DNA from: Sceloporus undulatus
Lineage: Eukaryota; Chordata; Lepidosauria; Squamata; Phrynosomatidae
NCBI RefSeq assembly: GCF_019175285.1
Contig: NC_056528.1
Span: 16,523,447-16,587,446 of the forward strand
Direction: 5' to 3'
DNA length: 64,000 bases
The notes under the pieces are model-generated. The model did not search any database. It had not been told where the DNA came from and saw nothing but the letters and a program-made list of their open reading frames with translations. Of this stretch, positions 10,987 to 25,900 are shown piece by piece (within the stretch, counting starts at the first letter, position 1; the number at the start of each line of letters is the position of its first letter). The translations under genes were made by a program, and so were the position numbers.

Positions 10987-13900
10987 CTTATTTCCAGTGA
11001 TGCTGATGGAGCTATCCAAAGAGCTGGCCGCTTCCGGGTGGAAAATGGCTCTGTCGATGAGGTAGGATGAGATCTCAACCTTCAGGGCTCTTTTGGGTTG
11101 GGGGCTTTTCTTTGAGTAAGCATGTACCAAGACTGGATGCGAATGTCAGGTGAGAGTCAGGAACCAGGAACTGGAATCAAGGAATCATAGTAAAAAAACA
11201 GGAAAGATGAGTGATATCTAGGTTTAGAGAGAAAGCTTTTTTAACTCATCCTGTTGAAAAGAACCACTAGACAGTAGCTCCAGCGTAACCTTCACAACCC
11301 AGTGAGATGCTCCAACTCATGTGAAATAGGGCAGCCATGGGATCCTGGTTCTAACACTATACGCTGATCTGCCAATTCCAAATCTTAGCTAGAACATTTA
11401 CTCTCATAACCTTGGGTTCTGGGGGCATGATTGTTGCAGGATGATAAAAGGTCATTCCACTGCCCCCTGTATTCAGATTACATCTCAATGTTCTTCTGCA
11501 TCAGAGCAACAGGAAAAGAAAGTGCCACTTTACTGAAGGGACAAGAGCATTGGGTCAGTGCTCCTCAACCTGTTCTTGCATATAGAGATCAGGCAAGGGG
11601 ATCTTTAGTGACCCTTTCTTCTTCATTATGAGCAGCTCCAGAGGCTTTGGCAATATCTGCCCATTTCTTGTAGCTCCTCACTCCCTTCTGATTTGTATCA
11701 GCTCACCCATGGGAGTCCAGGGAAGGGCTTTTCCAAAACCACTGTTGCTACCAGAAATGAAGGTCTGAAAGAGCTCTTTGCCCCAGTCCCAGTTCATATG
11801 GGGAAAGGAAGGTAATTTATATGGTAGTGATCAAGTCTTTGTGGCCAAGGCCTATGCTTGAAGCCCTGTTGAAAATTCCTGAAGGGGGCAGTTATGTCTA
11901 AATCTACCTTTCCTTATTATAGACCACTGTGTTGCCTACTTCTGCATTTTATTGCAATATATACCCTTTTCTTTCCCTGTCTCCTACCCTCCATGCACAC
12001 CCAAAAATCCACAAATGCATACTCCTCCATCATTCTTGTCATTTCTGCAAAGGTACCATAGACTCTCCGGTTTCTCTTTCTGTTTCAGAATACAGATTAT
12101 GCCCCTGGTACATGGCACCGAACAGATGTGCACTTGGAAAACCCAGAGTACCATACCAGATGGTACTTCAAATATTTTCTAGGAAAAGGTAGTTGTGCTT
12201 TTTAATTTTTTTAATGTGACTCTGTCTTCTTGGGCAACAGTGACTTAAAAGTACACTCAAAACATCTTTTGCTTTAACCAGACCAAGGGGAAAGCCTTAG
12301 GGGAAAGCCTTTTTCACATGGGAAAGTTCTTCTTTTAATCGTTTTACCTCCCCCCCCCCCCTTGAATTTAGTGGTTTTTGACTGGTGGCCAGAGTCTTCT
12401 GTCTCAAATGACCAGTGGTTTTATGTAGCCAGGAGTCTCCGGGATCAAGCACTGGAGGTCCACAAGATTAGCAGGGACAATGTTAGCATCTTTTGCTGTT
12501 TCACATTATCTCTTTTATTGGGCAGAGTGCTTTCTGGCTACCTGATCTTGAACAGGTTATTGAGATTCATTGACTTTAAAAAGCCCCAGTGGAGCTGAAA
12601 ACTGGGTTTGTTGATCAAGAGAGTTGCCTGCATTTTTGGGGTGTCCCGCAGGTCATGGCTTGAGGGACTAATATTGTCAAATACACTTCAAAATGTACCA
12701 TGGCACTACTGCTGATGACCAGAGACATGCCTGTAGGGGCTGTGTAGTGACAAGCTGTTTGTGCTATGAAGCCTGCTGATATGTGGCAGTGAAGACCAAT
12801 CCAGAGGAACTGATAGAAGTCACATTTCTCCATCATCTCATCTCATTTAAGCCCTAAGAGACTGAGCTGGGAAAGTCTTCTGTTCCAGTCTTACCCTTGT
12901 CATAGCAAAACCACTGTGTGTTCAGAGAAGGTGACAGAAATGAGGTTTAAACATGGCATCACTCATAACAGTTGATTTGAGAGGCAGAATAGCTTCTAGT
13001 GATGGCATTCCCCTGTGTACTCCATGTATTCCTTTGTGTGATGGTTTTGTTTCTTCTAATGAGAAGTGATTTTGCTTCCCAGTTCACCAGAACTATGTAG
13101 GAACCGATGCAGAGAAGAACCCTTTCTTTCTGTCTGTTGTGCTTTCCGACCAAAACAATCAGCGTGTTCCTCAGTACCGTGCGATCCTCTGGAGAAAAAC
13201 AGTAAGGGACAAAAGTTCTTTCTGCTTTTTTCTATTGTCCCTAATTTATTCATCCATTTTCTGACATTCCACTGTAATGAATGCAAACATCCAAGCTTAA
13301 AAAAAACCCTAAACAGGCAGTGCTTCCATTATAAGTATAGAGGTCCTTTCACCACTGACTTGTACTTTTCTTATCAATTGAAGTCTAATTGGATCACACT
13401 CAGAAACAATTCAAATGAAGCCTTATTATGGCTTGCCAAACCAAACCATGGCTTACTGACTACTGAACCAATACCATCTGACAGATCATGGTGTGTATAT
13501 GGCCACTAAACCAGGATTTGAAATCAAGTTTTCAAGTTGGTTTCCAAACTATAATTTATACCAGACAAGTTTGGCATTGCCTTTCAGATGAAAAAATGGT
13601 GGTCTGGGGCCTTGCTCCACTCTTGCTATTTGGAACAGAAGCCAGGGTTTCTTAGGAAGTGCAAAGAAAGAATTAAAGCACACAGACCATAGTTTTCCTG
13701 TACCTCTCTAAAGGGTGAAATGTGGTTCAAAGTCTACATTACAGTTAATACAATTCAAGCCACACTGTTAATGCCCTGTACAAACTTACAGTTTTGTCTT
13801 TTTGTGTGCATAAAGCCCCCAAAGCTATCTGATGTATGACAGCATCTCTCTTAACACAATTCTCTTACAGGGTACTCAGAAAATATGCCTCCCTTACAGT

Positions 13901-16900
13901 CCTACAAAAACATTGTCCGTGAAATCTATTTTAAGGTAAGGGTCATTTTATTTTTAACTGTGTTGTCTTTGCTTCTGGTCTAAGGAGTGGGGCACAGGAG
14001 GCAAAGCACATGACCATGTGAATCAAGAGGAAGAGAGGGCTAATGTCAGTGTACTAGTGGGGTATTTTAAACATTAGGAGTGTGTGTATGTATGTGTGTA
14101 TTATAATAATATAAAGAAAATAGAGGTTGGTAACATGGCAGTAACCCTCCGAAGTGCCACAGTGAGCCACTGTGACCCTCTCAAGCCCTAATAGTTACCT
14201 CATCTCTGGTTTAACCCCAGAGCCAAAATATGCCAAAACCTACTGAATATTTGTTAGGACGCATATGAACAAAGAGCACTGAAAGTGTAATTTTGCTTGC
14301 ATTTCAGTGCCATGAATCTTGACAAATTTGAGAAAGGACCTAGAGAAATTCTTCACCCAGAAATTCAAAAGGTAAGTTACACAAAACAAGAAGTAAAGAT
14401 TGGATTGCAGAAAAATAGAAATGGGTTCAGAGGAAGTCAGTAACAAAAAACCTTCAGTGGTATGAAAAACAAGGTTTAAGGAACTTGGTCCTTTAAAAGA
14501 AGACTGAGGAGTAACGGGGCAGTATTATGCCAGACCCTGAACAGTTTCACGTAGAAGAAGGCAAACTCCTGTGTGCTGCTGCACTGAAGGATAGGACAAC
14601 ACCTCATAAGCTTAAGTTATTTTGGTTGAACATTGGGAGAAACTTCTTGACAGTCAGAGCAGCTCAGTACTTGAACTGGCCTAAATTATACCGCTGAAAT
14701 GAAACTTTCAGGTGAGCAGAAATGGATTTTTGTATGAGAAGGCTCTGTTCAGTTCGCTTACTCAAACAAATCCCTGGGCACGGAATTCATTAATTCTAAA
14801 TTTAGGTTCTTTGTACCATCCTCCAGTTGGTGGAGTCCTACTTTGCTTTTTAGTAGACCCTGCAAGTCTGTCCATCCCTGATCTGGAACAAATCTCATTT
14901 AGACCATAGCCCAACAGACAGAAGAACAATGCTGTGCAAGGTTGAACAGATGGCCAGTGTGTCCACAGCTAATCCTAAAGGGTAGCTGCCAGGTGTAATG
15001 CCAAAGCAACACATGGCTTGGAACACCTTGTCCTCCATCCACTTTTAATTAAATTTCCCTCCCCATATTAACGAAGAGGCTAAATGTACCAGGTGCAGGC
15101 ATGTGGGGTCAACTTTAGTTTTGACTAGAACCCAGAGATCCATGCAGCCCCGTATAGCACTAAATTTGCAACAGACACATTCTGGGCACCACGTTACTGC
15201 ATTCACGGCTGTTTGAAGCTCTGATCTCCCTTTTTAAACATTGCTGCAGACATGCTGAGAACAATCTGTGTTTGGTGGGTGAGGAAGAGTTTACCCGTCG
15301 CCAAACAAATCTATTTGGTAACTGTTGCTCTTGTACAGTAATGTGGGCAAATAACAAATAGGATTGGGACAGAAAGGTCTATAAATGTTGTGTGCTGTCC
15401 CTTTATCATCTTTACTATGTTTGGAGTGTATTTTAAAACTGTTTTAATTTAGTTTTAATTTAAAAGGATTCCTGCTATTCTTATTCTTATTACCACTATC
15501 ACTACTACAACTATTGTTGTTGATGTAATAGTATTATAAGCTTTTTAGATGTGCATTGTTTTTAATCTTTGTTGTAAGCTGCATTGGGTCCCATGCCAAG
15601 GGAAAGTCAGGATATGAATCGAATAAATAAATTATTGCTATGTTTTGAGTGAATGTAACAGCTGATTTTTTTTTTCACCCTGACTTTACCCCAGGATTTA
15701 TTGGTTCTTGAAGAACAAGAGGTAAGCCTTAACATCCCGGAAACCTATCTAAGAACTACTAGTTTCTGTTTCTAATTGTGCCTTGTTCCAGTTTGTCGGC
15801 TATCTTGTTCAGGTTTATGGTTTTGTTCTTTTTTGCAATACTTTTGAGTCTGCCTGTGGGGTGCTCCTGAAATCAGCATAAGATCAAATTGTATTTTCAG
15901 AATGAGGATGCCAATCACAGTTGGTTGCTTTGGAACCAGTTCCAGAGAATGCCACTTTGCAGATCTGCTGGGGAAAGTCTGTGATACATGAAAGAAATAA
16001 TTCTGGCCCAAGATAGTCTTTAAAACAGGCACACACCATCCATCTTGTTCCTGCTAAAAAAATTTTTTTTTGGGGGGGGTCCCTTTTATCCATCAAGTTT
16101 AAATTCACCTCTTCATATTCCAAAGAACAAGCTGGCAGATAGGCAGAGAATTGGGGCGCGAAGAATCTTTTGAATTAAGGTCATACCATTTTCCTCCTTA
16201 TTCTCTGGGTCCTTATAAATCTCTTCAATTTGATTGCGGGCTCTTGATGCTTCATGCATCCATCTGTTTCATTTAAGACTGCCATTAGCACAGTCTGAGC
16301 CTGTCAGGTGAGGGCAGGACATAAATCAAATCTGTTGTGGAACAGACTTGTGGGAACCATCCCTGTCTCTGAAACAGAATGCAAAGTCCAAGCTCTGGTT
16401 GCTTTAATTGAACACCTGCAGTCTCCTTTAACAAGAAGAGTGATGGGTCTTGATAGGCATAATAGAGTGACCAAAAGGAAAGCGTTTCCCATGACAGAGG
16501 TAGGGATTCAGGTTCTTTTTGAATCTTGAGTTTAGAACAACAGCACTCACATCAATTTCAAAGTGGGAAGGCCCAAAGCAGTGAGGATATCGGTCTTGGA
16601 GAGCCCGGCTTAAGTCACTAGGATGGTCACATATACTTTGTTAGAGCCCTTTCACACTGTGCAATCTTGGGATAGGTAGTTTAGTGAGGCACTAGAGGTC
16701 TCTGATGGAGAATTCTATGTGCTTCTCCTTAAACTGCATATCCCAATATTCCACAGGATGTTGCCAGGTAAAGGTAGAATCATAAAGGTAGAATCAAAGC
16801 AGGTAAAAGTAGAATCATAATGCTAAAATCGCATAGTGTGAAAGACCCTTATGTTGTCCGATCCAAATACATCAACAGAATGGTTGTTGTGAGGCTGCAG

Positions 16901-19900
16901 CAGAGAGGAGAGTCGTACGTGCTGCTTTGAGCTCACAGAAGCAAAGGAAGGATGTTTAATAAATACATATGAGTCATGCTGAACGTGTCCCTATCCTTTC
17001 TTATTGCGTGTGCCTGTCTCAAAATGCAGCTCAGTATGGTTGGAAGTGCTATAGTCTTACCCCTGATACCTGAGTCTAGGCTTTCGCAGACACGATCCAT
17101 TAATGACCAAGGTAGAAAGTATGGTTATGACAATACTGCCAAATTTGAACGACATCAGGAGCCAACCCAGTGATCTTTATCAATATACCATGGACATAAA
17201 GCATCTCTCTTAGGTGAGATGGTTTATTTCAATCTCATCTTCCCTTTTCTCCCAGGGTTCTGTCAATTTTAAGTTTGGAATTCTTTATGCCAAAGACGGA
17301 CAGCTAACAGATGATGAGATGTTCAGCAACGGTGAGTCTGGGGTCTGAGCTTCTTTTCTCTCTTGTTGTTGGGTAACATGAGCCGGGTAGACTTGTCTGA
17401 ACAGGAGAATGCTTGGAAAATACATCTGATGTTTGTTGGTAACATTGGTCCTGGTTATGTTGAGACCTCATTCAGCATTCCCAAACCACATACTCCAAAT
17501 GTTTCAGACTACAACTCCCATCACCACCAGCCAGTTTAAAACATCCTGCCCTCTATATGTGCTGCGGGTTCTATATGAAGCCAGGGACATAAAATATTTT
17601 TGTCCTTGGAAGGAGAGGACATCTCAAAATCTGCAGCTCCTGGTTGTTCCTGGCTGATGGGGGGGTCTGGGGTGATGATGGGAAAATTTCAGTGATCAGA
17701 CCTTTGAATTTTCTAAATGCAGTCCATCCTTTCTCCCATTTTCTCTGTGAACATTTGAGATACCAAGTGTAGGAGGGCCAGTGTGGTGCTGTAGTGGTTT
17801 GAGATGTACCAGGTCTCTGACCAAAGTTTGAATCCTTGCTGAGCCATGGAAGTCCGCTGGGTGGTTGTGGCAAGAGAGGCAATGGCAAACTCCTTGCCAG
17901 GAATACCCTAGGATAAGCTTGCCATAAGGCATGATTGACTTGAAGGCACATGACAACAATATTCCAGTCTAACATGGCTACGTCTCTAAATTACTTTGAA
18001 AAGTGTCAGATAAACATGGCTGGCGCCACATTTATAACAACAATAAATCCACCTCCGCCAACTGGATTTTCCCACCACAAAAAGACAGTCAGGGTTCCAT
18101 CATGTAAACACTCTCCCTTTTACATAAACTTGGTTTTAATTTCAGCACGTTCTCCCATGCAGCCAATTTCTTTTTTTAACAAAAGCTGGCCAGTTTCTTG
18201 GGAACTCTGCTATTTCCTGCCTATTTCTTTTTAATTCCCCAAACAGCTGTTGGCATGGATCCGTTTTGTGGATCCATCCATCTCAGGGTTTTTTGTTTTT
18301 TCTCTTCTCCCGTCACTAAAGATGACTAGAAATATTTCAATGTCGGGCGCACAGAACATTTTGTGTTTGTATGACTAAAAGCTCTGGCAAGGCTCTTAAT
18401 GCCTTGGTTATATTTGCAAAGCCAACTTGACATATTTGTGTTCTCAACAGCCCACGTAAAAGAAAAATATCAGTGGAAACTTCGCTTTTCTTCCCGCACT
18501 TCTCTGATCATCGAAATCTCATTTCTCATATCTGTTTATGTCGCGCAAGTGCTCTGTCTTCTCAGAGGCAACTTGTAGCCCCAACCTGAAAAAATAGGAC
18601 CTGGTTGGACAAATATTTAATCTAGGGTAGGGAACTGTGGCCTCTCTAGATGTTTTGGACTTCTGCTACAATGATGCCTCACCATTGGATATGTTGTTTG
18701 TGGCTGAGGGGAGTATACATTCAGTATGTCCGAAGGGCCACAGCTTCTCCATGGCGGCTTTTGTTTAACTGAAGCATGCCAGTAGGGTCCTTGATACAGT
18801 TCAGTTGGGGGTACACCATATTGTAATGGAGCATAAAGGTTTTCCTTATTTGAATTCCCTTTCAAAGGGAGAAAGAACCATCACAGGTGGAAATATCTTC
18901 CCACTTCAAGAGATTTCTGCATACATAAGTAGCATGCCATCTCATGACTCCTCCTCGCCCTTACCTTCTGAAGTGGCATACAGTCCACCAAAAAGCCTTG
19001 GGAGCTTCTGTTTCCATGATTTGATATTTCTCTGCCCTTTAAGAGGGTGAACGTTGAGTTCTCTTGATGAAGCCAGTGATCCAAAATTGTCTTGTCTTTC
19101 TTTCTCACTCCATCCATCACCCCATTATTGCTCTGTCTCCCCCCCCCCCCCCACATGCAGAAACCGGGAGCGAAAGCTTTCAGAGGTTGTTGAATCTCTT
19201 AGGGGACACCATTACGCTGAAGGGCTGGACAGGCTACAGAGGAGGACTGGACACCAAAAGTAAGCTTTTGTTGTTCCTGAACAGCATTATATTGTCTGAT
19301 CTTTTTCTGTCTGAAAATATTCTTTGCCTTTATGTTCTCTTGTCTTGGCCTGTGCAACTACAATGCCATCTCTGTTCTAGCTTCACCATGGTGCCAAAAC
19401 ATTTTGCAAAACAATAGTTTATTTGCAGATTTTGTCAGCGTTACCAGCTCCCGCTATACCCCTGGGCACAGTTCAAAGCTTTGTTTTCTTCTGTTTTCCT
19501 TTCTGAATGGATGAATTTGGGTTATCTTAAGGATTGCCAGCAGCCCCAAGGACCTGCCCATTCACTGACTGTTTGAAGCTTTGCCTGGGTGTATCCTCCT
19601 TGCAACAGGCAAGGTGGATGACAACTGGAGGTAGTACTTTTTTTGCGGTGGTCCCCAGAAGAAAGACGCTCTGCAGAAATTTTAATCCACTGCCCTTTAG
19701 GGATCAGTTAGTTTTTTTATTTGCATAAAATCTTGGAGGCACTTACTACCAAATGGGTTCCCCCCCCCCTTCATTAATTTTCTCGTTCTCTTGGCTGCTG
19801 TTTTCCAGTCACTCTGATGTTTAATTTTATTGGAACACTTGGTTGACTTTAACCATTGGTCATAGGCAGCTTTGGGGGCCCAGTTTTGGTAGGAAAACCA

Positions 19901-22900
19901 TTTTAGTTCACTTCTTTCAAAATGTGGGGAGACAGTCACTTTGCAAAATCTGTTGAATTGGTTGTCAGATCCTGCCTCCTTTCCGGATGGCACTAATTGA
20001 CAGTGAGTAAATGAATAAATGTAGTAAGCATTTTTCCTTTCCACCATTTTCTTCTGCAGATGACACCACCGGCATCTGTTCCATGTACACCGTCTACCAA
20101 GGGCATGAGATAATGTTCCATGTTTCGACCATGCTTCCATATTCCAAGGAGAACAAACAGCAAGTACGTGTTTATTTCGTATTGATTTTTCTTAGGAGAT
20201 TGCGTGCTGCTGTCAAAGAAAGGAAACAGAGACAGAGGAACCTTACAGCTCTTCCAGGGGACACATCTGGGAAACATTAAAGCATCTGAAGTACTACAGC
20301 CATTACTGGGCATCGAATATTGATACACGGGAGGACATGCAAAAGAAGGTGATCAGGATGGTGGTGGGCCTTGAAGCAAAGCCCTTTGAGAAATGGTTGA
20401 AAAGAGCTGTTTAGCCTGGAGATGAAACCATTCAATGGAAATGTGGCAGATGTTTTCAGACATCAGAAGGCCTGTGCTTCAGAAGATGAAGCTGGCTATT
20501 CTTGGTGGCTGCTGATGGCAGGACTGGTACAAAGAGATAGAAATTCCAGGGAAACAGATTTGTTAAACATCGGATGAATCTTCTTAATGCTAAGAGCTCT
20601 TTGGTGGGTCTGCTTCACTTAAGGTCTCCAATTCACTTATTATTCTAACTGATGAAAACGCAGGTGGATTAAATGATGCCTTCCTGTTGTGTTGAACTGC
20701 ACCTCTCATCATCCTAGACCATAATGGCTGGGGTGATGGGAGTTGCAATCCATCACTTCAAGACTGTGCCGGCTTGAAGGAAGCAGTCTGGGGAATGGCT
20801 ACACAGGGTTCATATAGCTTTGGTTTTTTGCCCTTTTTTCAGGTAGAAAGGAAACGGCACATTGGGAATGATATCGTCACCATCGTGTTCCAGGAAGGGG
20901 AAGAATCTTCGCCAGCCTTTAAGCCATCCATGATCCGCTCTCACTTTACACGTATCTTTTCCCACCATCTCCACCCACTTCCTTCTTTGTTTTTTAAATT
21001 GGTGATGCTCTGTTTTTCTCAAGTGCTTTCTAGGTGCTATTTTGCGAGACCTGGAGTCCATTTTCACTATGCAGTTACTGTGCTATGGTTCCACTTCAAC
21101 TGTCATGGTTCAGTTCTGTGGCACTGTGGGATTTGTAGTTTGGTGAGCTCTTGGACCTCACCAAACTACAAACTTCAGGGCTCAATAGGATGCAGCCATG
21201 TAGTTAAAGTGGAATCATAGTGCTGTAATTGTGTAGTTTGAAAGGATTTTCAGGTAGGCATCATTTGTGGTCCCTATAGGGACCAGAACTTAGGAAGTTA
21301 CTTTTAAGAGCAATTAATATCAAAGTTCAAGTTTATTCTGCATTAGCTAACCCGGCTTTTGCTTGAGTAATTAATATAATGACAAACTGAATAAACAAAG
21401 AGTGGTGGGATGATACTCTGGGATCTAGAGCATCATCTTGTCATTTCTTAGTTTTTGGGTAAATTGAATAAGTCGGAAACAACGTGAAGGCATGAAACAA
21501 CAACAACAATACAAAAATATTTCTGTATTTCCATCTGCAACAATCAGCCTGCACTTCTTGTAAAATAAATGTGTTCTTCCATGCTGTATTCACCTTTATT
21601 TTCCTCTTCTTTCTTATTACATTTCACCAATGTTTGGGAGGTGGAGGTGGATAGAAATTTCAAGGGATTGATGATTGCCATTGGATGCAGAATTAAATGG
21701 TTTGATTTCCTTAACTAATGTAGATATTTTTGCCTTGGTGAGATATAATAAGCAAAACGATAGTTACAGGTGGGTTTCAACTGTACAGAAACCATTCATT
21801 CTAATCCTTAACCATTGCATGTTACGACTTGAGCTTGATATGAACTCACCCAAAATCTCACTCAAGGGGCAGAGGGGTCAAAACAAGACTGTCAAAAGTA
21901 CAAAAACAGTTTATCAAAAGGGAGAAAGAAGAGACAGAGGAGGAGGAGGCAAAATAAACCTCAATACAGGTTGAGTCTCCCTTATCCTAAATGCTTGGGA
22001 CCCAAAAGATTTTGGATTTTTTGGGACATTTGCAGATGAGCCCAACCATGAAATTCATTTGTTTCATATACAAACCTTTTACACATAGCCTAAAGGTAAT
22101 TTTATGCACAGTATTTTTAATCATTTTGTGCATGAAACAAAATTGGTGTACATTGAACCATCAGAAAGCAAAGGTGCCACTATCTCAGCCAAACATGGGC
22201 ACAATTTTGCATTTGGGCATATTTTGGATAATGGAGGCTCTATGTAAGATCCTTTTGCATACTGATCCAGACTTGCATGGCTATGAATTATGTTTGCTTC
22301 ATTTCACTTATGAGATACAATAATGTTGTGTTGTTAATGTTGCTATATTATTACATCACAGCAGAAATCATGCCATAAGTAACTGGAAACTGAGAACCTT
22401 TAACATGATTAATTTGTGTGGGGAATGTAGCACTGAGAATAAAGCAAACTCTTTCTCCCAATTAATCAGATTTCCACTTTTCTGCTAGGCTGAAAATTTT
22501 TTCAGAAGAGAGCGTACCTCTCTTTGGACCTCCGCTTCCATCCCCGCCAGTGTTTACGGACCACCAGGAATTCAGGGACTTTCTGCTGGTGAAATGTAAG
22601 CCGGGGGGTGCTGTTCCCAAACCCATAAAAACCTCATTTGCTATATTACATGAGGTCCCCAAGCACGTTTACGAGGGCCTGGCATTTTCCAAAGAAAAAC
22701 AGTCTGGTGGAGCTGAAAAACCATGGCAGAATTGCCCTTCATTGCGTAGCATGAAGCCCATCTTCTCAGCAATCCTTCTGACTGCCCTCTAAGTTAGGGC
22801 AAGTATTATCATTTGCTTCATACAGATGAGAGGCCACCCAGCAGAGCCCAGATTTGAACAGAGACATCCCAACTCTTGTTTGTGGACCACCACTTCATGC

Positions 22901-25900
22901 TGACCCTTCCTATTGGGCTATAATCTTATAAAATGCTGCGTTGGGCCCCATCCTGGTGGCCCAACAGAAGCTGAGCTTCTGAGCCTGGTGCCCTAAGCCA
23001 CTTTCCTTTGTCTGCTTGCTTGTTCTGCAGTAATAAATGGAGAGAAGGCCACTTTGGAAACCCCAACGTTCGCTCAGAAGCGGCAGCGCACTTTGGACAT
23101 GTTGATTCGCTCCTTATACCAGGACCTCATGCCTGACATGCACAAGGTAAGCTCTGGTCTCTTGAACACTGTTTGGTTGGGTCTGATTACCAGGGCCAGC
23201 TCTGCTATTAGGCAGAGTGAGGCATCCGCCTCAGGCCTGTTATTAAACCTCTGGTTGGCTTTTGTTCTGTCTTGTTTTCCTTAGAACATGCTCAACAGGA
23301 GATCCTTCAGTGACGTCTTACCCGAATCCCCCAAATCAGCCCGGAAGAAAGAAGAGGCTCGCCAAGCTGAATTTGTCCGTCTTGGCCAGGTGGGATATGC
23401 ACATGTGTGCGTGTATGTGTCAGCTTGTGTGAGAGAGAGTGAAATGGATGAGATTCAAGGTAAGATCATAACCCTAAGGTTGCCCTCTTCAAAGCGCAAG
23501 CTGGACATCAGGGATCACTCCGTCATTGTAGTTCAGCAGTGGACCACCTTTAACCCTCTGCTTAATTTCAAAAACCCTCTGGACATGTTCAGTTCAAACC
23601 TCTAGCAAGAGGAATCTCATCTCCTGCTAGGAGAAATGGATTGTAAAAAGAGAATAAATGTGAGGAGAGAGGGGACAGAAGAGGTGAAAAGCAATGGCAG
23701 AAAAAGGCGAAGAGTCAGATGCAGAACAAGAGAGTGTGTGTAACACTTTATTTCGTCAGACCTCTGGCTAATAACTGGGGATTGCAAAATAGTCTTAATG
23801 AGGGTGGACCTTTACCCTGCTGTACCTTTATCCTCATTGTTATGTCTTAAATGCTTTTAGGTGGTTTGAAATGGGTGCTCTTTAAATATTTTAGATTAAT
23901 ATACAGTATTTTAATTGGACTCTTATTATATGATTGATTTTTAGCTGTATTTTGGCTCATTCTGTGCCATGAGCCACCTTGGGTCCCATATTGGGAGAAA
24001 AATGGAATAATTATCAAAAAGGGAGGTAGCATGAAAAGAGGTGGGTAGAAGGAGAGAAAGATGGTGGCACAAAGCCAAGATCCGGTGCCTTTAGGATATT
24101 TAAGCTGACTCCAACTCCTTCCAGCACCAAACAGATTCTTCCCGAACATGCTTGAAAATAGAAATTAGCATGCCAAGTGATGGAGAAAGCGAGAGCACAT
24201 TACATCAGGCGTACAGTGTAAATGAGGCCAGGGGGTACCATGAAGGACTACGGGGAGCGTTTCAAGCCTATATCACGCGTGAAGGCTATTAGCAAGGGAC
24301 CCGTTATAAGGAAAATCAATTTGGAACAAAAAGAATTAGCCAGCTCAGAGGGGCACAGAAGTCTCATTTATGGAAAACGAGGGAAGTGGTGGTATGTGGA
24401 GGGAATCAAAGAGAAAATGGCTGTTGAGCAATTCAGAAGTGCTTGTTACTTATTTTCATCAGTCAGTTAGTTATAATATTTATCCCCCGATCTTCTGCCT
24501 AAAGGGCAGGTAGAGCCAGCTTGTAATAAAATTCATTTTATTTGTCCTGTTGTGTACCTGTACCCCAGGCGCTCAAACTCAAAACGATTGTGAGAGGCGA
24601 TGCCCCTGCTATTCTGGCAACCACCAGCTTTTGTAAAAAAGAGGTGAGTGAGTTGTTGTTAAATGAATCTTTTTGACCAGACTGGAAGCAGGAGAGTTTG
24701 CTCAGAAAACCCAAACAGGTTCTGCTTGTTGTGGGTGGACTGGCTGATAGATTACCCATTAGAAACCATTTTTCTGGCTCCCTGGGCCCTCCTCAAAGCA
24801 ATGTTTATCAGGATCACAATATAAAAACAGAACAGAAACAAAACTTTTTAAAAAAGAGGCCAACAAGAGTTTAAAAGTCTGACAAAATAACACAGGTTTG
24901 ACTGTTTGTCGGGAACTGAATTAAAGATGGAATCTGTGTGAATGCCTTTGGGAGGAACCACTGCATTCATGATGCTTCTACAAAAAATACCCTGTCTTGT
25001 GTACTCACCAACTTTCTTTAAAATCAGGTTTCTTGCCCTTATGAGGATCTGTGTCTGCTGCTATCTCATATAACAAAGGGATAAACTCTGTTGGGAATGT
25101 CCTGTTTAGCCTCTTTACCCTCCCAGTAACCAGCAAACCCAGAATGCATGGCACAAATTGATATTTAAAGTAAGCAGATATACAGATATTTGTGTTTTTA
25201 TATAGGCTACAGAATTTAAATTGGTTTTATTCTCCTTGGGTCATAGGCAGGGGGGTTTCAGCCCACACCCCACAGAAATACAAAGCAGCACCTTGAATTC
25301 CAAGTTATCTGCAGTTAACTCAATGCACTTCAAGAACTTAACATGGTTATGATTATGGTTATCTCTTTCCACAGCCCTGGGAGTCCCAGTGTTTCTGCAG
25401 CAATTTCCCCCATGATGTCGTCTGTGCAGATTCCTGGGGCCAGTCACTCCTTGTTTCCACAGATGTCGGTGTCCTACTCTTAGACGGTTAGTAGATGAAC
25501 CTATGCCTACAAACACGTACATTCATGCTGAATTGATATCCTCCACAGGGAGGTTAATATTCAGCTATTTTGTTCCTGCAAGTGAGACAAATAATTTCCA
25601 CAATTTTCTCCCTACTGTGGAAAAAAAAAACAAATATTGATGCACAGGTCTATCCATTGTGCACACATCTCAAAATGTTAAGAGGAAATAATTCTGCACA
25701 GAATATACATGGGGTTTTGTCTATGAATTGTGGGGGTAGGGTTGGCAGCAAACCCCCCCCCTCACTTTTTCCAGGCAGCCATGTGTCTTTTTTTGTACAA
25801 GACTCCTGTTCTCTATGCGAAAAACTACAGAAACCCCATTTTTAAATTAAGTAATAATGACAAATATTCTTTCCATCCCTCTGATAATATACTGAGGCCT

